Of a DNA stretch of 64,000 bases, positions 32,368 through 40,800 are shown piece after piece. Position 1 is the first letter of the stretch; every line of letters starts with the position of its first letter. The position numbers and the translations under genes were made by a program. The notes beneath the pieces are model-generated. The model did not search any database. It was not told the origin of the DNA and was given only the letters and a program-made list of their open reading frames with translations. Origin of the DNA: an uncultured Anaerolineae bacterium (GTDB lineage: Bacteria > Chloroflexota > Anaerolineae > Anaerolineales > Villigracilaceae). The DNA is taken from assembly GCA_903822545.1 (NCBI GenBank), contig CAIJPN010000024.1, positions 1 through 64,000 of the forward strand. Reading direction: 5' to 3'.

Positions 32368-34395
32368 TTATCGGGGGATGACGGCATAGATGCGGATACC
32401 TTCATCGCTGGCGATGGCGAGGTAGCGGCCTTCGGGCGAGAAGGCGATTTTGTGGATGGGGCTGTGGAAAGCCTGGAAAATGGCATCCAATTGTAGCTTG
32501 GGGTTGGCCAGGATGACGCTGCCATCTTGCATGCCGATGGCGAGTACGCCGTTGGCTTCGGCCATGGCATTGGGGCGCGCAGGCGTGTGGATGGTGGTGA
32601 GAACGGTGGTTTCGTAGGTTTTGGGTGCTATGGAGACAATGGAGACCAGCCCGCCGGTGCCGTCATCTTGCAGGTAGTAGACTGTGCCGTTAATATCCAT
32701 GGCCAGCGGTTTGAAGATCAGGTAGCCGCGTTTCTGGAAAAGCACATTGCGTGGCACTTTTTGGATGCCGGTGATGGCGGTTAACCCGGGGCTGATGGTG
32801 GTGCCGATGACAAGTGTATTGGTATTTTCAGCGTAGGTTGTCATTGGCCCGGCGATGGAAATGGACGGCAGTTTGAAGTTGCGCACATAGATGTCGGTTG
32901 TGTAGGTGCGGATGTCCATGATGACGAAATTTCCATCACGGCTGATTGCCATGACGGGGCGCGGGTCAGTGCTGATGACGGTCTCGCCGCTGTTCCATTG
33001 CGTCAGGGTGGTGCTGTATTTTTCGCGGGTTTCGCGGAATGCCTGCATGACGGATGAGAATACACGGTTGTTGCGGTCTTTGTAGCAGCGAATATCGCCG
33101 GTGGGGATGGTTAGCCAGCAAGCGCTGTGTTCTTCATTGATGATCAACATATCGCTGGTGGCAAACTGGAAGTTGACGTAGGTTCCCAACTCCAGGTTAT
33201 CTTGTGAGGGGGTTTCGATTTCGGGGATGCCCCATAGCACATTGAGCATATCCGGCTCGATCAATTCCTGGGTTTCGGCGCGCAGGCGTTCGCCAGTGTT
33301 GATATCCCATTCGATTTTGTCGAGGACCAGTCGGGTGTTGAAGTCAAACCAGCGCATCCCGAAGCCGCCCAGGGTGCTGTTATCGTTAAAGCGGATCATC
33401 CAACTGCGCGGGGGCGAACTGTAGGATGATAGCGCAACCTCGCGTATGGGTTTTTGCGTTTCCAGCGAGTACACTTTCAGCCGGGAACTGGTCAGGAAAG
33501 CGATGGATTTTTCATCGGGCGAAATGGCGAATTCGCCGCGTTCACTTGGGCTGCTGATGTTCAGCGTGATGGCATTTTTCCAGCTTTGGGTGGGATAAAG
33601 CGTCAGGATATGTCCATTGCGGATGACCAGCCAGGTGCTGGCAGGTGAGAATGATACCGTTTCGGCGCTGCTGCTGTAGCTGAAAACTTCGCCGCCGGTA
33701 GCGATATCGATAATGGAGAGTGTATCTTCGCCGATGCTGTAGGCCAGCAAATTCCCATCTGGTGAAAGCGCCAGACGGGCCTCGTTGGATGTGCCGGTGT
33801 ATGCGCCTGTCACCGGGATGGTCAGCCGGATTGTGGCATCGATGCCGGCGACATCAAAAATCTGGATTTCCCATTCGCCAACATTGCGGGCTACCAGCGC
33901 AAAACGGCTGCCATCACCATTGACGGCCATGCAATAAGCGCACGCATCGCTGATGGTGAACAGCTCAGGCCAGTTGGTCACCAGTCCGCCGCCGACATGG
34001 TAGACATAGATGCCGTTCGATGTGGCCACGAAGAGTTTTTGCCCATCAGCGCTGACCATGCTCTGCCAGATTTGTTTTTGCGGGATGCTCATGACCGGTT
34101 TCAAATCGGCAGCGTCGGCCACCTGGATGGGTTGGAAGCCAATATCCAGCACGCCGGTGGCGGCTCCAACCGGGTAGGGCGATTTCCGGGTGGGGCGGGG
34201 GGTGGCGGTGGCGGTAGGCGCTACAGTCGGCCTGGAATATGTGGGGGTCGCGGTGGCAGTGGCAGCGGGCTCGCTAACATCCACCGGGCCCGCACCTGGC
34301 AGGGCGGGTATCTCAAAGGGCAGCTCAACGCCCGAGCAGGCTGCCAACCCAAAGAGCAGGATGATTCCCAGCACAATCGGACGGATTTTCATCAT
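32368..34395 (-). CDS. Beta-propeller lipoprotein
   Basis: 675 residues from ATG 34395 (GGAGG upstream; a second ATG follows). The signal peptide IRPIVLGIILLFGLAAC ends in a lipobox, then a Thr/Pro-rich linker (about 35-80). The rest is WD40/TolB-like: repeated blades with SADGQKLFVATSNGIYVYHV, ALSPDGNLLAYSIGEDTL, ISPDEKSIAFLTSSRLKVYS and, at the end, FSPEGRYLAIASDEGIRIYA. It should be anchored outside the membrane. Function is unknown; it may be a structural or binding protein. The gene lies between a YHS-like gene (about 20-base gap) and trpC (2-base gap), so it is probably co-transcribed with trpC. Confidence 0.85.
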   Translation of the reverse strand: MMKIRPIVLGIILLFGLAACSGVELPFEIPALPGAGPVDVSEPAATATATPTYSRPTVAPTATATPRPTRKSPYPVGAATGVLDIGFQPIQVADAADLKPVMSIPQKQIWQSMVSADGQKLFVATSNGIYVYHVGGGLVTNWPELFTISDACAYCMAVNGDGSRFALVARNVGEWEIQIFDVAGIDATIRLTIPVTGAYTGTSNEARLALSPDGNLLAYSIGEDTLSIIDIATGGEVFSYSSSAETVSFSPASTWLVIRNGHILTLYPTQSWKNAITLNISSPSERGEFAISPDEKSIAFLTSSRLKVYSLETQKPIREVALSSYSSPPRSWMIRFNDNSTLGGFGMRWFDFNTRLVLDKIEWDINTGERLRAETQELIEPDMLNVLWGIPEIETPSQDNLELGTYVNFQFATSDMLIINEEHSACWLTIPTGDIRCYKDRNNRVFSSVMQAFRETREKYSTTLTQWNSGETVISTDPRPVMAISRDGNFVIMDIRTYTTDIYVRNFKLPSISIAGPMTTYAENTNTLVIGTTISPGLTAITGIQKVPRNVLFQKRGYLIFKPLAMDINGTVYYLQDDGTGGLVSIVSIAPKTYETTVLTTIHTPARPNAMAEANGVLAIGMQDGSVILANPKLQLDAIFQAFHSPIHKIAFSPEGRYLAIASDEGIRIYAVIPR

Positions 34396-34414
34396 GGCTG
34401 CCACCTCCGCATGC

Positions 34415-34612
34415 TTATTCTTCTTCGATTGGATGGTCGATTTCGCCCGCCATGAAGCGTTCGGGGTCTTGCTCAAAGGCGCGCAGGCAGGCTTTGTTAC
34501 AAAAATACACCTGCCGGCCCTGGAAAACGGCACTTGGATAATCCTGCGGGTTGTTGATCTCGCCTCCGCAGGCGGTGAGATACTGGGTGGGTGAGTTGGG
34601 TGGGGTTTTCAT
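34415..34612 (-). CDS. Small YHS-like metal-binding protein
   Basis: 65 residues from ATG 34612 (MKTPPNSPTQ); an upstream in-frame ATG lies before the -10 box and is therefore excluded. YHS-type pattern: a single cysteine in LTACGGEINNP, aromatic residues in FQGRQVYFCNKAC (two cysteines), then LRAFEQDPERFMAG. YHS domains bind copper or other heavy metals and often occur on metal exporters. Here the domain stands alone, at the head of the transcript that continues into the beta-propeller lipoprotein and trpC. The mRNA is probably leaderless. Confidence 0.75.
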   Translation of the reverse strand: MKTPPNSPTQYLTACGGEINNPQDYPSAVFQGRQVYFCNKACLRAFEQDPERFMAGEIDHPIEEE

Positions 34613-34619
34613 GGGTTGT

Positions 34620-34648
34620 ATTATAGTTGTCTGGAAAAGCTTTTTCCA
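34620..34648 (-). promoter_or_regulatory. Promoter with palindrome for the YHS-lipoprotein-trpC transcript
   Basis: On the minus strand -10 TATAAT (34625-34620) is followed by seven bases and then the ATG, with no ribosome site. Immediately upstream is a palindrome, TGGAAAA-GCT-TTTTCCA (34632-34648), in the spacer and -35 region, a typical repressor location. Confidence 0.55.
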
Positions 34649-34796
34649 AGTAGATTTTGCTCTCGCGTGCAAATCGGCGGTTTTCCACTGCGGATTTCCT
34701 TTAAAACGGTTTTTGCCATGTGGGGTGCGCAGAGTCCGCTGGGTTTTAAATTACCTGGCCCAACACCTTTCGGCCCACTTCGCCGTGGGCAGAAGC

Positions 34797-34838
34797 CGGA
34801 TGGGTGAACAACTATATCGGATGGGTGAACAACTATAT
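34797..34838. repeat. Two perfect tandem copies of a 21-bp unit
   Basis: The unit starts CGGATGGGTGAACAACT and ends ATAT; it is repeated head to tail without mismatch. It lies about 70 bases upstream of the dnaE -10 box, between divergent promoters. Confidence 0.85.
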
Positions 34839-34903
34839 TTGTTAACACGAACACCCGTTCGAGATATTTTAAGCCAATCGTCAGGTTTGCCAATCTCGCC
34901 GGA

Positions 34904-34912
34904 TGCTATAAT
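34904..34912 (+). promoter_or_regulatory. Extended -10 promoter of dnaE
   Basis: TGCTATAAT fits an extended -10 element with consensus hexamer at 34907-34912. No good -35 is seen, as usual for extended -10 promoters. The start would lie near 34919 and the leader would contain the repeat array at 34954-35012. Confidence 0.55.
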
Positions 34913-34953
34913 CTCTTTGGGTATATAAGTAGGCACGGAAGCAAGTATCACGC

Positions 34954-35012
34954 TTGTGTACCTGTTTCCTTGTCTACTTGTCCCTCATCACTTACCCCTT
35001 ATCCCTAACCGA
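34954..35012. repeat. Octamer/heptamer array that fills the dnaE leader
   Basis: Units in order: TTGTGTAC, CTGTTTCC, TTGTCTAC (octamers), then TTGTCCC, TCATCAC, TTACCCC, TTATCCC and TAACCGA (heptamers). The array ends exactly at the dnaE ATG, leaving no ribosome-binding site. Confidence 0.7.
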
Positions 35013-38000
35013 ATGTCCTTCGTCCACCTTCACACCCACACTGTCTATTCCCTGCTCGACGGCTTCTCGAACATCAAGAAGCTGGTCAAACGCGCCAAAG
35101 AAATGGATATGCCCGCCCTGGCCATCACCGATCACGGCACGATGTTTGGCGTGGTCGAGTTCTATAACGCCGCCAAAAGCGAAGGCATCAAGCCCATCAT
35201 CGGCGTGGAAACATATATGGCCGCTCGCCGCATGAGCGACCGCGATTCTAAGCTGGATAAAAAGTCCAGCCACTTGCTTTTGCTGGCCGAAAACGAAACC
35301 GGCTACAAAAACCTGCTCAAGCTGACCTCCGCCGCCCAGATGGATGGTTTTTACTACTACCCGCGCATCGACCACGAATTGTTGGCGAAACACTCCGAGG
35401 GTATTATCGCCACTTCGGGTTGTATGTCGGCTGAAATTCCGCGCCACCTGTTGGAAGAAAAGCCCGAAGAAGCCGTCCGCCGCATGAACTGGTACTATGA
35501 CGTTTTCGGCCCCGACCGCTTCTACGTCGAACTCCAGCAGCACAACATCGCCGAGATGGTCGACCTGAACAAGAAACTGGTCGAACTGGGCGCAAAATAT
35601 TCGGCCAAATTCGTCGCCACCAACGACGTGCACTACATCAACCTGGAAGATGCTCAATACCAGGATGTGCTGCTTGCCGTCCAGACCGGCAAACTACTCA
35701 GTGACCCCGACCGGATGCGCTACGACAGCCAGACCTTCTACTTGCGCTCGCCGCAGGAGATGAGCCGTCTGTTCGCTGAAATCCCCGAAGCGCTGACCAA
35801 CACCCTCGAAATTGCCGAACGCTGCGAGGTGGATTTGGGCTTCAAGGGCTACCACCTGCCGGAATTCCCCGTCCCAGATGGCTTTACCGCTGAAACCTAT
35901 CTGCGTCACCTGTGCGACCAGGGCCTGGAATTGCGCTACGGCTCCCGCAAAAACGATCCAGAAATCCAGGAACGCCTGGCTTTTGAACTCAACACGATCG
36001 GGACGATGGGCTTCAACGCCTACTTCTTGATTGTGTGGGATTTGTGCCGTCACGCCCGCGAAAATGGGATCTGGTACAACACCCGCGGCTCTGGCGCCGG
36101 TTCGTTGGTCGCCTACTCGCTGTTCATCACCCTCGTCGACCCGATTCATCATCACCTGCTCTTTGAGCGTTTCCTCAACCCGGGCCGCGTCTCCATGCCC
36201 GATATCGACCTTGACTTCCGCGACGACCGCCGCTCCGAGATGCTGGTCTACGCTGCCCAAAAATACGGCGACGATAAGGTGGCGCAAATTATCACCTTCG
36301 GCACCATGGCTGCCCGCGGCGCGCTGCGCGATGTGGCCCGCGTTATGGACATCCCCATCCCCGAAGTCGATAAGGTTGCCAAGCTCGTCCCGAACATCCC
36401 CGGCAAACCTATGTCGCTTTCCGAAGCGCTGGCCGAAGTGCCGGATTTCAAAACCGCTTACGACTCCGACCCGAAGGTCAAAAACCTGATCGATGTCGCC
36501 ATTCACATGGAAGGTGTTGTCCGCAATGCCGGGACTCACGCCGCCGGGCTGGTCATCTCCGACAAACCCATCACCGAATACCTGCCGATTCACCGGCCCA
36601 CGTCCGGGTCAGAAGAATCCCCCGTCAAAACCGTCACCCAGTTCGAAATGGGCATCCTCGACAGCATGGGGATGCTCAAGGTGGATTTCCTGGGCCTGTC
36701 CACGCTGACGGTGATGGCCCGTGCCTGTGACATGATCAAACTGCGTCACGGCAAAGATTATGACCTGAACAACATCCCGCTCGATGACTCGGCCACGTTC
36801 AAACTGCTCGGGGAAGGTAAAACTGCCGGGGTCTTCCAGTTAGAAGGCACGGGGATGACCCGCTGGGTGGTCGAGATGAAGCCCAAGAACCTCGACAACA
36901 TCATCGCCATGGTGGCGCTCTACCGCCCCGGCCCGATGGATTTCATCCCCAGCTATATCAAGCGTATGAACGGCGAGGAGCCGATTGAGTACCGCCATCC
37001 CTCGCTCGCCCCGATTTTTGGCGATACCTACGGCATTCCGGTCTACCAGGAACAAATCATGCGCGCCTCGGTCGAAATCGGCGGGTTCACCCGCTCCGAA
37101 TCCGACGACCTGCGCAAGGCCATCTCCAAAAAGATGGCCGACAAAATCGCCAAAAACAAGGAAAAGTTCATCAAGGGTGCAGTCGAACGCGGTGTGATGG
37201 ACAAAGAAACCGCCACTGGCATCTTTGAAGACTGGGAGCAGTTCGCGCGCTACGGTTTTAACAAATCCCACGCCGCCGACTATGGCCTGGTTTCTGTCCA
37301 AACGGCCTACCTGAAAGCACACTACCCCGCCGAGTATATGTCCGCGCTGATGTCAGTCTTCAAGGACTCCAGCGAAAAGGTTTCACTCTACATCGCCGAA
37401 GCCAAATCACTGGGCATCGACGTGCTCCAGCCCGATATCAACCACTCGCTGCTCGATTTCAGCATTGAAGATCGGAACGATGAAAAAGGTCAGAAACGCA
37501 CCGCCATCCGCTTTGGCATGAGCGCGGTTAAGAATGTTGGCGAAGGCCCGGTGACTTTCATCCTGGAAGGCCGCCGCGAAAAAGGCAGCGACAGCCCCTT
37601 CCGTGACCTGACCGATCTGGCCCACCGGGTTGACCTGAAAGCTGTTGGCAAGCGCGCCCTGGAATGCCTCGTCAAAGTCGGCGCGTTCGACAGCTTTGGC
37701 GAACGCGCTGCCTTGCTCGCTGCACTCGACCAACTTGTCGCGGCCAGTTCCAGCCACTTCCGCGCCGCCGAAAGCGGGCAGATGTCGCTGTTTGGCGCAT
37801 CCACCGGGGTGCAGGTGCAAAATATCAGCCTGCCCAACCTGAAAACCGATAAAAAAGAAGCCCTGGCCTGGGAGCGCGAACTCATCGGCTTGTATCTTTC
37901 CGACCACCCGCTCAAGGCTTATGAAAAGTACCTGACCCAGAGCTTCATTACCAACTCGGCCAACCTGGGCGAACTGGCCCACCAGCAGCCCGTCCGCGTG

Positions 38001-39116
38001 GCGGGTCTGGTTGTTTCCAGCCGCCCCTACAAGACCAAAACCGACAAAATGATGGGTTTTGTGACGCTGGAAGATATGACCGGCAACCTCGAACTGGTCA
38101 TCTTCCCAAAAACCTGGGAAAAATTCCGCCCGTTGTGCGAAGACGGAAAAGTCGTGCTGGCCATTGGCAAAGTGGATTCCAGCACCACCCCGCCCAAAAT
38201 CCTGGTGGATGAAATCCGCACCGATTTTACGGTGTATCTTTCGGCGGATGAACCATCTAACAGTTTTCCCGTTGACCAGTTCTCCGGTTTCCCGCCGGAG
38301 CCGCCAGTTTATCAACCGAACAACCGGATAACCGGACAACCGAATAATCGTCCAACCAGCCAGCCCGATAACCGGCCAGCCATCGTTAAACCGACATCTG
38401 CTACGCTGCCCCGGCCCCCGGCCCCGCCCGTGCCCCAGCCAAACCCGCAAACGTCAAAAGTCGAAAGTCCCGTTTCGCAAAAACCAGCTTCGACCTTTGA
38501 CAGTCGACCTTCGACGCCTAAAACTGCCGAACCTGCCCCCATTCAAACTGCGGATGACGAGTTCGACGACATGCCCCCCGAGCCCGACTTCCCCGATGAC
38601 TGGCATCTTAACGAACCGGCCCCGGCGTATGTCGCGGCTCCAGCCACGCCCATGGATGATATGCTAACGGCAGAGCGGTTAGAGAAACCGCTCGAAAGTC
38701 AAAGGTCAAAGGTCAGCATGACAGTTCCGACTCCCGACCTTCGACCTGTCGATGGCGCCCAGGGCAGGCCTTCGACCTTTGACGCTGCCCTGCCCATCCA
38801 GCCGCCGCACTTGCAGCCGATCGTCTCACCGCTGGCCGAAAAAACGGATGATGGTCAACCGCCGCGCATCATAACCATCTTCCTGCGCCCATCCGGTGAC
38901 CCGGAGCGTGACCGCCGCCGCATCAAAAACGTTTACTTCATCCTGCATTCCAAACCAGGCAAGGACCGCTTCCAGTTCCAGATTTTTGAAGGCGGCAAAG
39001 GCCACCTGATCGACTTCCCCAACGACAACACCCGCCTGACGGCCGAAACTTTCGAGCGGCTGAAAAACCTGCTCGGCAGCGAAGACTGGCGGGTGGAAGA
39101 GATCACCTTCCAATAG
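35013..39116 (+). CDS. dnaE: DNA polymerase III alpha subunit
   Basis: 1367 residues from ATG 35013; the longer frame upstream is repeat sequence. Catalytic subunit of the replicative polymerase. PHP domain at the N-terminus (FVHLHTHTVYSLLDG, ITDHGTMFGVVEF), palm with the catalytic aspartates in MPDIDLDFRDDRR (about 395), YRPGPMDFIPSYIKRMNGEE, VYQEQIMRASVEIGGF, HhH region and an OB fold (VRVAGLVVSSRPYKTKTDKM) at about 990-1060. It then has an unusual linker of about 200 residues rich in Pro, Asn and Ser, coded by octamer and heptamer repeats, before a C-terminal domain (IITIFLRPSGDPERDRRRI to the end) seen in related alpha subunits. The neighbour trpA follows after a hairpin. Confidence 0.96.
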   Translation: MSFVHLHTHTVYSLLDGFSNIKKLVKRAKEMDMPALAITDHGTMFGVVEFYNAAKSEGIKPIIGVETYMAARRMSDRDSKLDKKSSHLLLLAENETGYKNLLKLTSAAQMDGFYYYPRIDHELLAKHSEGIIATSGCMSAEIPRHLLEEKPEEAVRRMNWYYDVFGPDRFYVELQQHNIAEMVDLNKKLVELGAKYSAKFVATNDVHYINLEDAQYQDVLLAVQTGKLLSDPDRMRYDSQTFYLRSPQEMSRLFAEIPEALTNTLEIAERCEVDLGFKGYHLPEFPVPDGFTAETYLRHLCDQGLELRYGSRKNDPEIQERLAFELNTIGTMGFNAYFLIVWDLCRHARENGIWYNTRGSGAGSLVAYSLFITLVDPIHHHLLFERFLNPGRVSMPDIDLDFRDDRRSEMLVYAAQKYGDDKVAQIITFGTMAARGALRDVARVMDIPIPEVDKVAKLVPNIPGKPMSLSEALAEVPDFKTAYDSDPKVKNLIDVAIHMEGVVRNAGTHAAGLVISDKPITEYLPIHRPTSGSEESPVKTVTQFEMGILDSMGMLKVDFLGLSTLTVMARACDMIKLRHGKDYDLNNIPLDDSATFKLLGEGKTAGVFQLEGTGMTRWVVEMKPKNLDNIIAMVALYRPGPMDFIPSYIKRMNGEEPIEYRHPSLAPIFGDTYGIPVYQEQIMRASVEIGGFTRSESDDLRKAISKKMADKIAKNKEKFIKGAVERGVMDKETATGIFEDWEQFARYGFNKSHAADYGLVSVQTAYLKAHYPAEYMSALMSVFKDSSEKVSLYIAEAKSLGIDVLQPDINHSLLDFSIEDRNDEKGQKRTAIRFGMSAVKNVGEGPVTFILEGRREKGSDSPFRDLTDLAHRVDLKAVGKRALECLVKVGAFDSFGERAALLAALDQLVAASSSHFRAAESGQMSLFGASTGVQVQNISLPNLKTDKKEALAWERELIGLYLSDHPLKAYEKYLTQSFITNSANLGELAHQQPVRVAGLVVSSRPYKTKTDKMMGFVTLEDMTGNLELVIFPKTWEKFRPLCEDGKVVLAIGKVDSSTTPPKILVDEIRTDFTVYLSADEPSNSFPVDQFSGFPPEPPVYQPNNRITGQPNNRPTSQPDNRPAIVKPTSATLPRPPAPPVPQPNPQTSKVESPVSQKPASTFDSRPSTPKTAEPAPIQTADDEFDDMPPEPDFPDDWHLNEPAPAYVAAPATPMDDMLTAERLEKPLESQRSKVSMTVPTPDLRPVDGAQGRPSTFDAALPIQPPHLQPIVSPLAEKTDDGQPPRIITIFLRPSGDPERDRRRIKNVYFILHSKPGKDRFQFQIFEGGKGHLIDFPNDNTRLTAETFERLKNLLGSEDWRVEEITFQ
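38313..38384. repeat. Octamer array in the dnaE linker
   Basis: Nine consecutive octamers: CAACCGAA, CAACCGGA, TAACCGGA, CAACCGAA, TAATCGTC, CAACCAGC, CAGCCCGA, TAACCGGC, CAGCCATC. Three units equal eight codons, so the protein repeats QPNNRITG, QPNNRPTS, QPDNRPA. Confidence 0.8.
38453..38783. repeat. Heptamer clusters in the dnaE linker
   Basis: GTCAAAA-GTCGAAA (38453-38466), CTTCGAC-CTTTGAC-AGTCGAC-CTTCGAC (38488-38515), GAAAGTC-AAAGGTC-AAAGGTC (38694-38714) and further CTTCGAC/CTTTGAC units near 38737 and 38769-38783. All are variants of one heptamer, in both orientations. Confidence 0.75.
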
Positions 39117-39133
39117 GTGTTTTGAAATACCTT

Positions 39134-39180
39134 CTTTCCACTTTCATCTTTTTTTGCAAAAGAAAGATGAAAGTGGAAAG
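39134..39180. repeat. 18-bp perfect inverted repeat between dnaE and trpA
   Basis: Arms CTTTCCACTTTCATCTTT (39134-39151) and complement (39163-39180) around 11 bases. It follows the dnaE stop and may terminate or process the transcript. Its units are again heptamer-like (GTGGAAA, GATGAAA) and resemble the inverted repeat in the O-antigen ligase gene. Confidence 0.8.
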
Positions 39181-39199
39181 ATTTTTCCCAGGAGCCATG

Positions 39200-39973
39200 A
39201 TGAGCAGACTCGATAATGCCTTCCAAAATAGACCGATTTTCATGCCCTATTACCCGGTCGGCTACCCTGATTTGGAGACATCCATCGATGTGCTGGAAGC
39301 GCTGGCAAAAAACGGCGCAGATTTGATCGAAGTGGGGTTATCTTTTTCTGACCCGCTGGCCGATGGGCCGATCATCCAGAAAGCCACACAAATCGCCCTG
39401 GAGCAGGGTGTGACCACCAAACAGGTGATCGCCGCTGTGGCAGAGTTGCGCAAGCGCGGCGTGGAGATTCCCCTGGTGCTGATGGGTTACTACAACCCGA
39501 TGCTGGCTTACGGGCTGGAGAATTTTATCCGCGAGGCAGCTGATGCCGGGGCAGATGGTTTTATCATCCCGGATTTGCCGCCGGAAGAATCCGCTGAATT
39601 TGCACATGCACTGAGCGGAACGACCTTGCCGCAAATCACCATGCTGGCCCCCACTACCCCCGGCGCGCGCATGGAAAGCATCGCCCGCCATGCGCAGGGA
39701 TTTATCTATCTTGTCAGCGTGACCGGCGTAACCGGCGCGCGAACAGGTGTGGCGGAAGGGTTGGCAGAACTGGTAGCGCGGGTGCGAGAGCATACATCCG
39801 TGCCGGTCTGTGTCGGGTTTGGGATTGGGTCGCCGGAACAAGCCAAAACGGTCGGCGCGCTGGCCGATGGGGTGATTGTCGGCTCGGCCTGCGTGCGGGA
39901 GATTGGGCAGAGTGCAAAACCCGTCGAAACGGCAAAAGAGTTTGCAGGGCGGTTCCGGGCGGCGTTGAAGTAA
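39200..39973 (+). CDS. trpA: Tryptophan synthase alpha chain
   Basis: 257 residues from ATG 39200 (GGAG at 39191-39194; ATG 39197 is an alternative). TIM barrel that cleaves indole-glycerol phosphate. The catalytic Glu is in ADLIEVGLSFSDPLADGP and the Asp in the same block; further blocks are LVLMGYYNPMLAYGLENF, GFIIPDLPPEESAEF, FIYLVSVTGVTGAR, VPVCVGFGIGSPEQA and GVIVGSACV. It is separated from trpB by about 9 kb and lies on the opposite strand, between dnaE and trmD. An 18-base hairpin lies directly before the ribosome site. Confidence 0.96.
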   Translation: MSRLDNAFQNRPIFMPYYPVGYPDLETSIDVLEALAKNGADLIEVGLSFSDPLADGPIIQKATQIALEQGVTTKQVIAAVAELRKRGVEIPLVLMGYYNPMLAYGLENFIREAADAGADGFIIPDLPPEESAEFAHALSGTTLPQITMLAPTTPGARMESIARHAQGFIYLVSVTGVTGARTGVAEGLAELVARVREHTSVPVCVGFGIGSPEQAKTVGALADGVIVGSACVREIGQSAKPVETAKEFAGRFRAALK

Positions 39974-39994
39974 ATCCCCCGGCCCGTTCCGTTA

Positions 39995-40000
39995 TATAAT
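39995..40000 (+). promoter_or_regulatory. -10 box of a probably leaderless trmD transcript
   Basis: TATAAT stands 6 bases before the trmD ATG without a ribosome-binding site. It begins about 20 bases past the trpA stop. Confidence 0.5.
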
Positions 40001-40006
40001 GAATCC

Positions 40007-40747
40007 ATGCGTTTCGACATTTTCACCCTGCTGCCAGAGATTTTCCCGCCCTATTTGCAGTCGAGCATTCTGCAAAAGGCTGCTGCGCGCGGCCTGCTGG
40101 AATTTGGCATTCACAATATCCGCGATTACACTCACGATAAGCACCATACCACCGACGATACGCCTTATGGCGGCGGCGGCGGGATGGTGATGAAGCCCGA
40201 ACCGATGTTTGAAGCGCTGGAAAGTGTGCTTGGCATTCCCCCCGCCTGCCCGGTAATCATGCTCACGCCGCAGGGACGGGTTTTTAACCAAAATATTGCG
40301 CGCGAACTGGCCGGGAAGGAGCACGTGGCCCTGGTTTGCGGGCGCTATGAGGGCATTGATGAGCGCATCCGCGAAAACCTGATTACTGATGAAATTTCGA
40401 TAGGGGATTATGTGCTGACAGGCGGCGAGCTGCCCGCGTTGATCCTGGTGGATGCGATTTCGCGCCACATTCCGGGCGTGCTCGGCGACCCAACCGGGGC
40501 CGATGATGACTCCCACGCATCGGGCCTGCTCGAATACCCGCACTACACCCGTCCGCCAGAGTTTCGCGGCTGGAAGGTTCCCGACGTGCTGCTGAGCGGC
40601 GATCATGCCAAAATCGACAAGTGGCGGCGCGAACAATCACTGGCGCGTACCCTGGCAAAACGGCCAGATATGCTCGAAAATGCAACTTTAAGCGAGTCTG
40701 ACAAAAAAATGCTGAAAGCGATCAAAGAAAAGATGAAAGATGAATGA
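40007..40747 (+). CDS. trmD: tRNA (guanine-N1)-methyltransferase
   Basis: 246 residues, the usual length. It methylates G37 of tRNAs that read CNN codons. SPOUT knot motifs: [20 protein letters not shown] at the start, [52 protein letters not shown] and [16 protein letters not shown]. It is usually clustered with rpsP, rimM and rplS; here it stands between trpA and a transporter instead. The promoter appears leaderless. The end is 53 bases from the following MFS start. Confidence 0.97.
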   Translation: MRFDIFTLLPEIFPPYLQSSILQKAAARGLLEFGIHNIRDYTHDKHHTTDDTPYGGGGGMVMKPEPMFEALESVLGIPPACPVIMLTPQGRVFNQNIARELAGKEHVALVCGRYEGIDERIRENLITDEISIGDYVLTGGELPALILVDAISRHIPGVLGDPTGADDDSHASGLLEYPHYTRPPEFRGWKVPDVLLSGDHAKIDKWRREQSLARTLAKRPDMLENATLSESDKKMLKAIKEKMKDE

Positions 40748-40800
40748 TGCCGTCCCGTTCTCTTTCATCCTTCTTTTTACACCCCCACAGGAGCGAAACT

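Noticed and set aside
35694-36593. Long minus-strand frames opposite dnaE
   Set aside because: Antisense shadows that follow the codon pattern of dnaE; no motif of their own.
34954-38783. CRISPR-like array in the short repeats around dnaE
   Set aside because: The units are 7-8 bases in direct tandem without spacers, and no cas gene is present.
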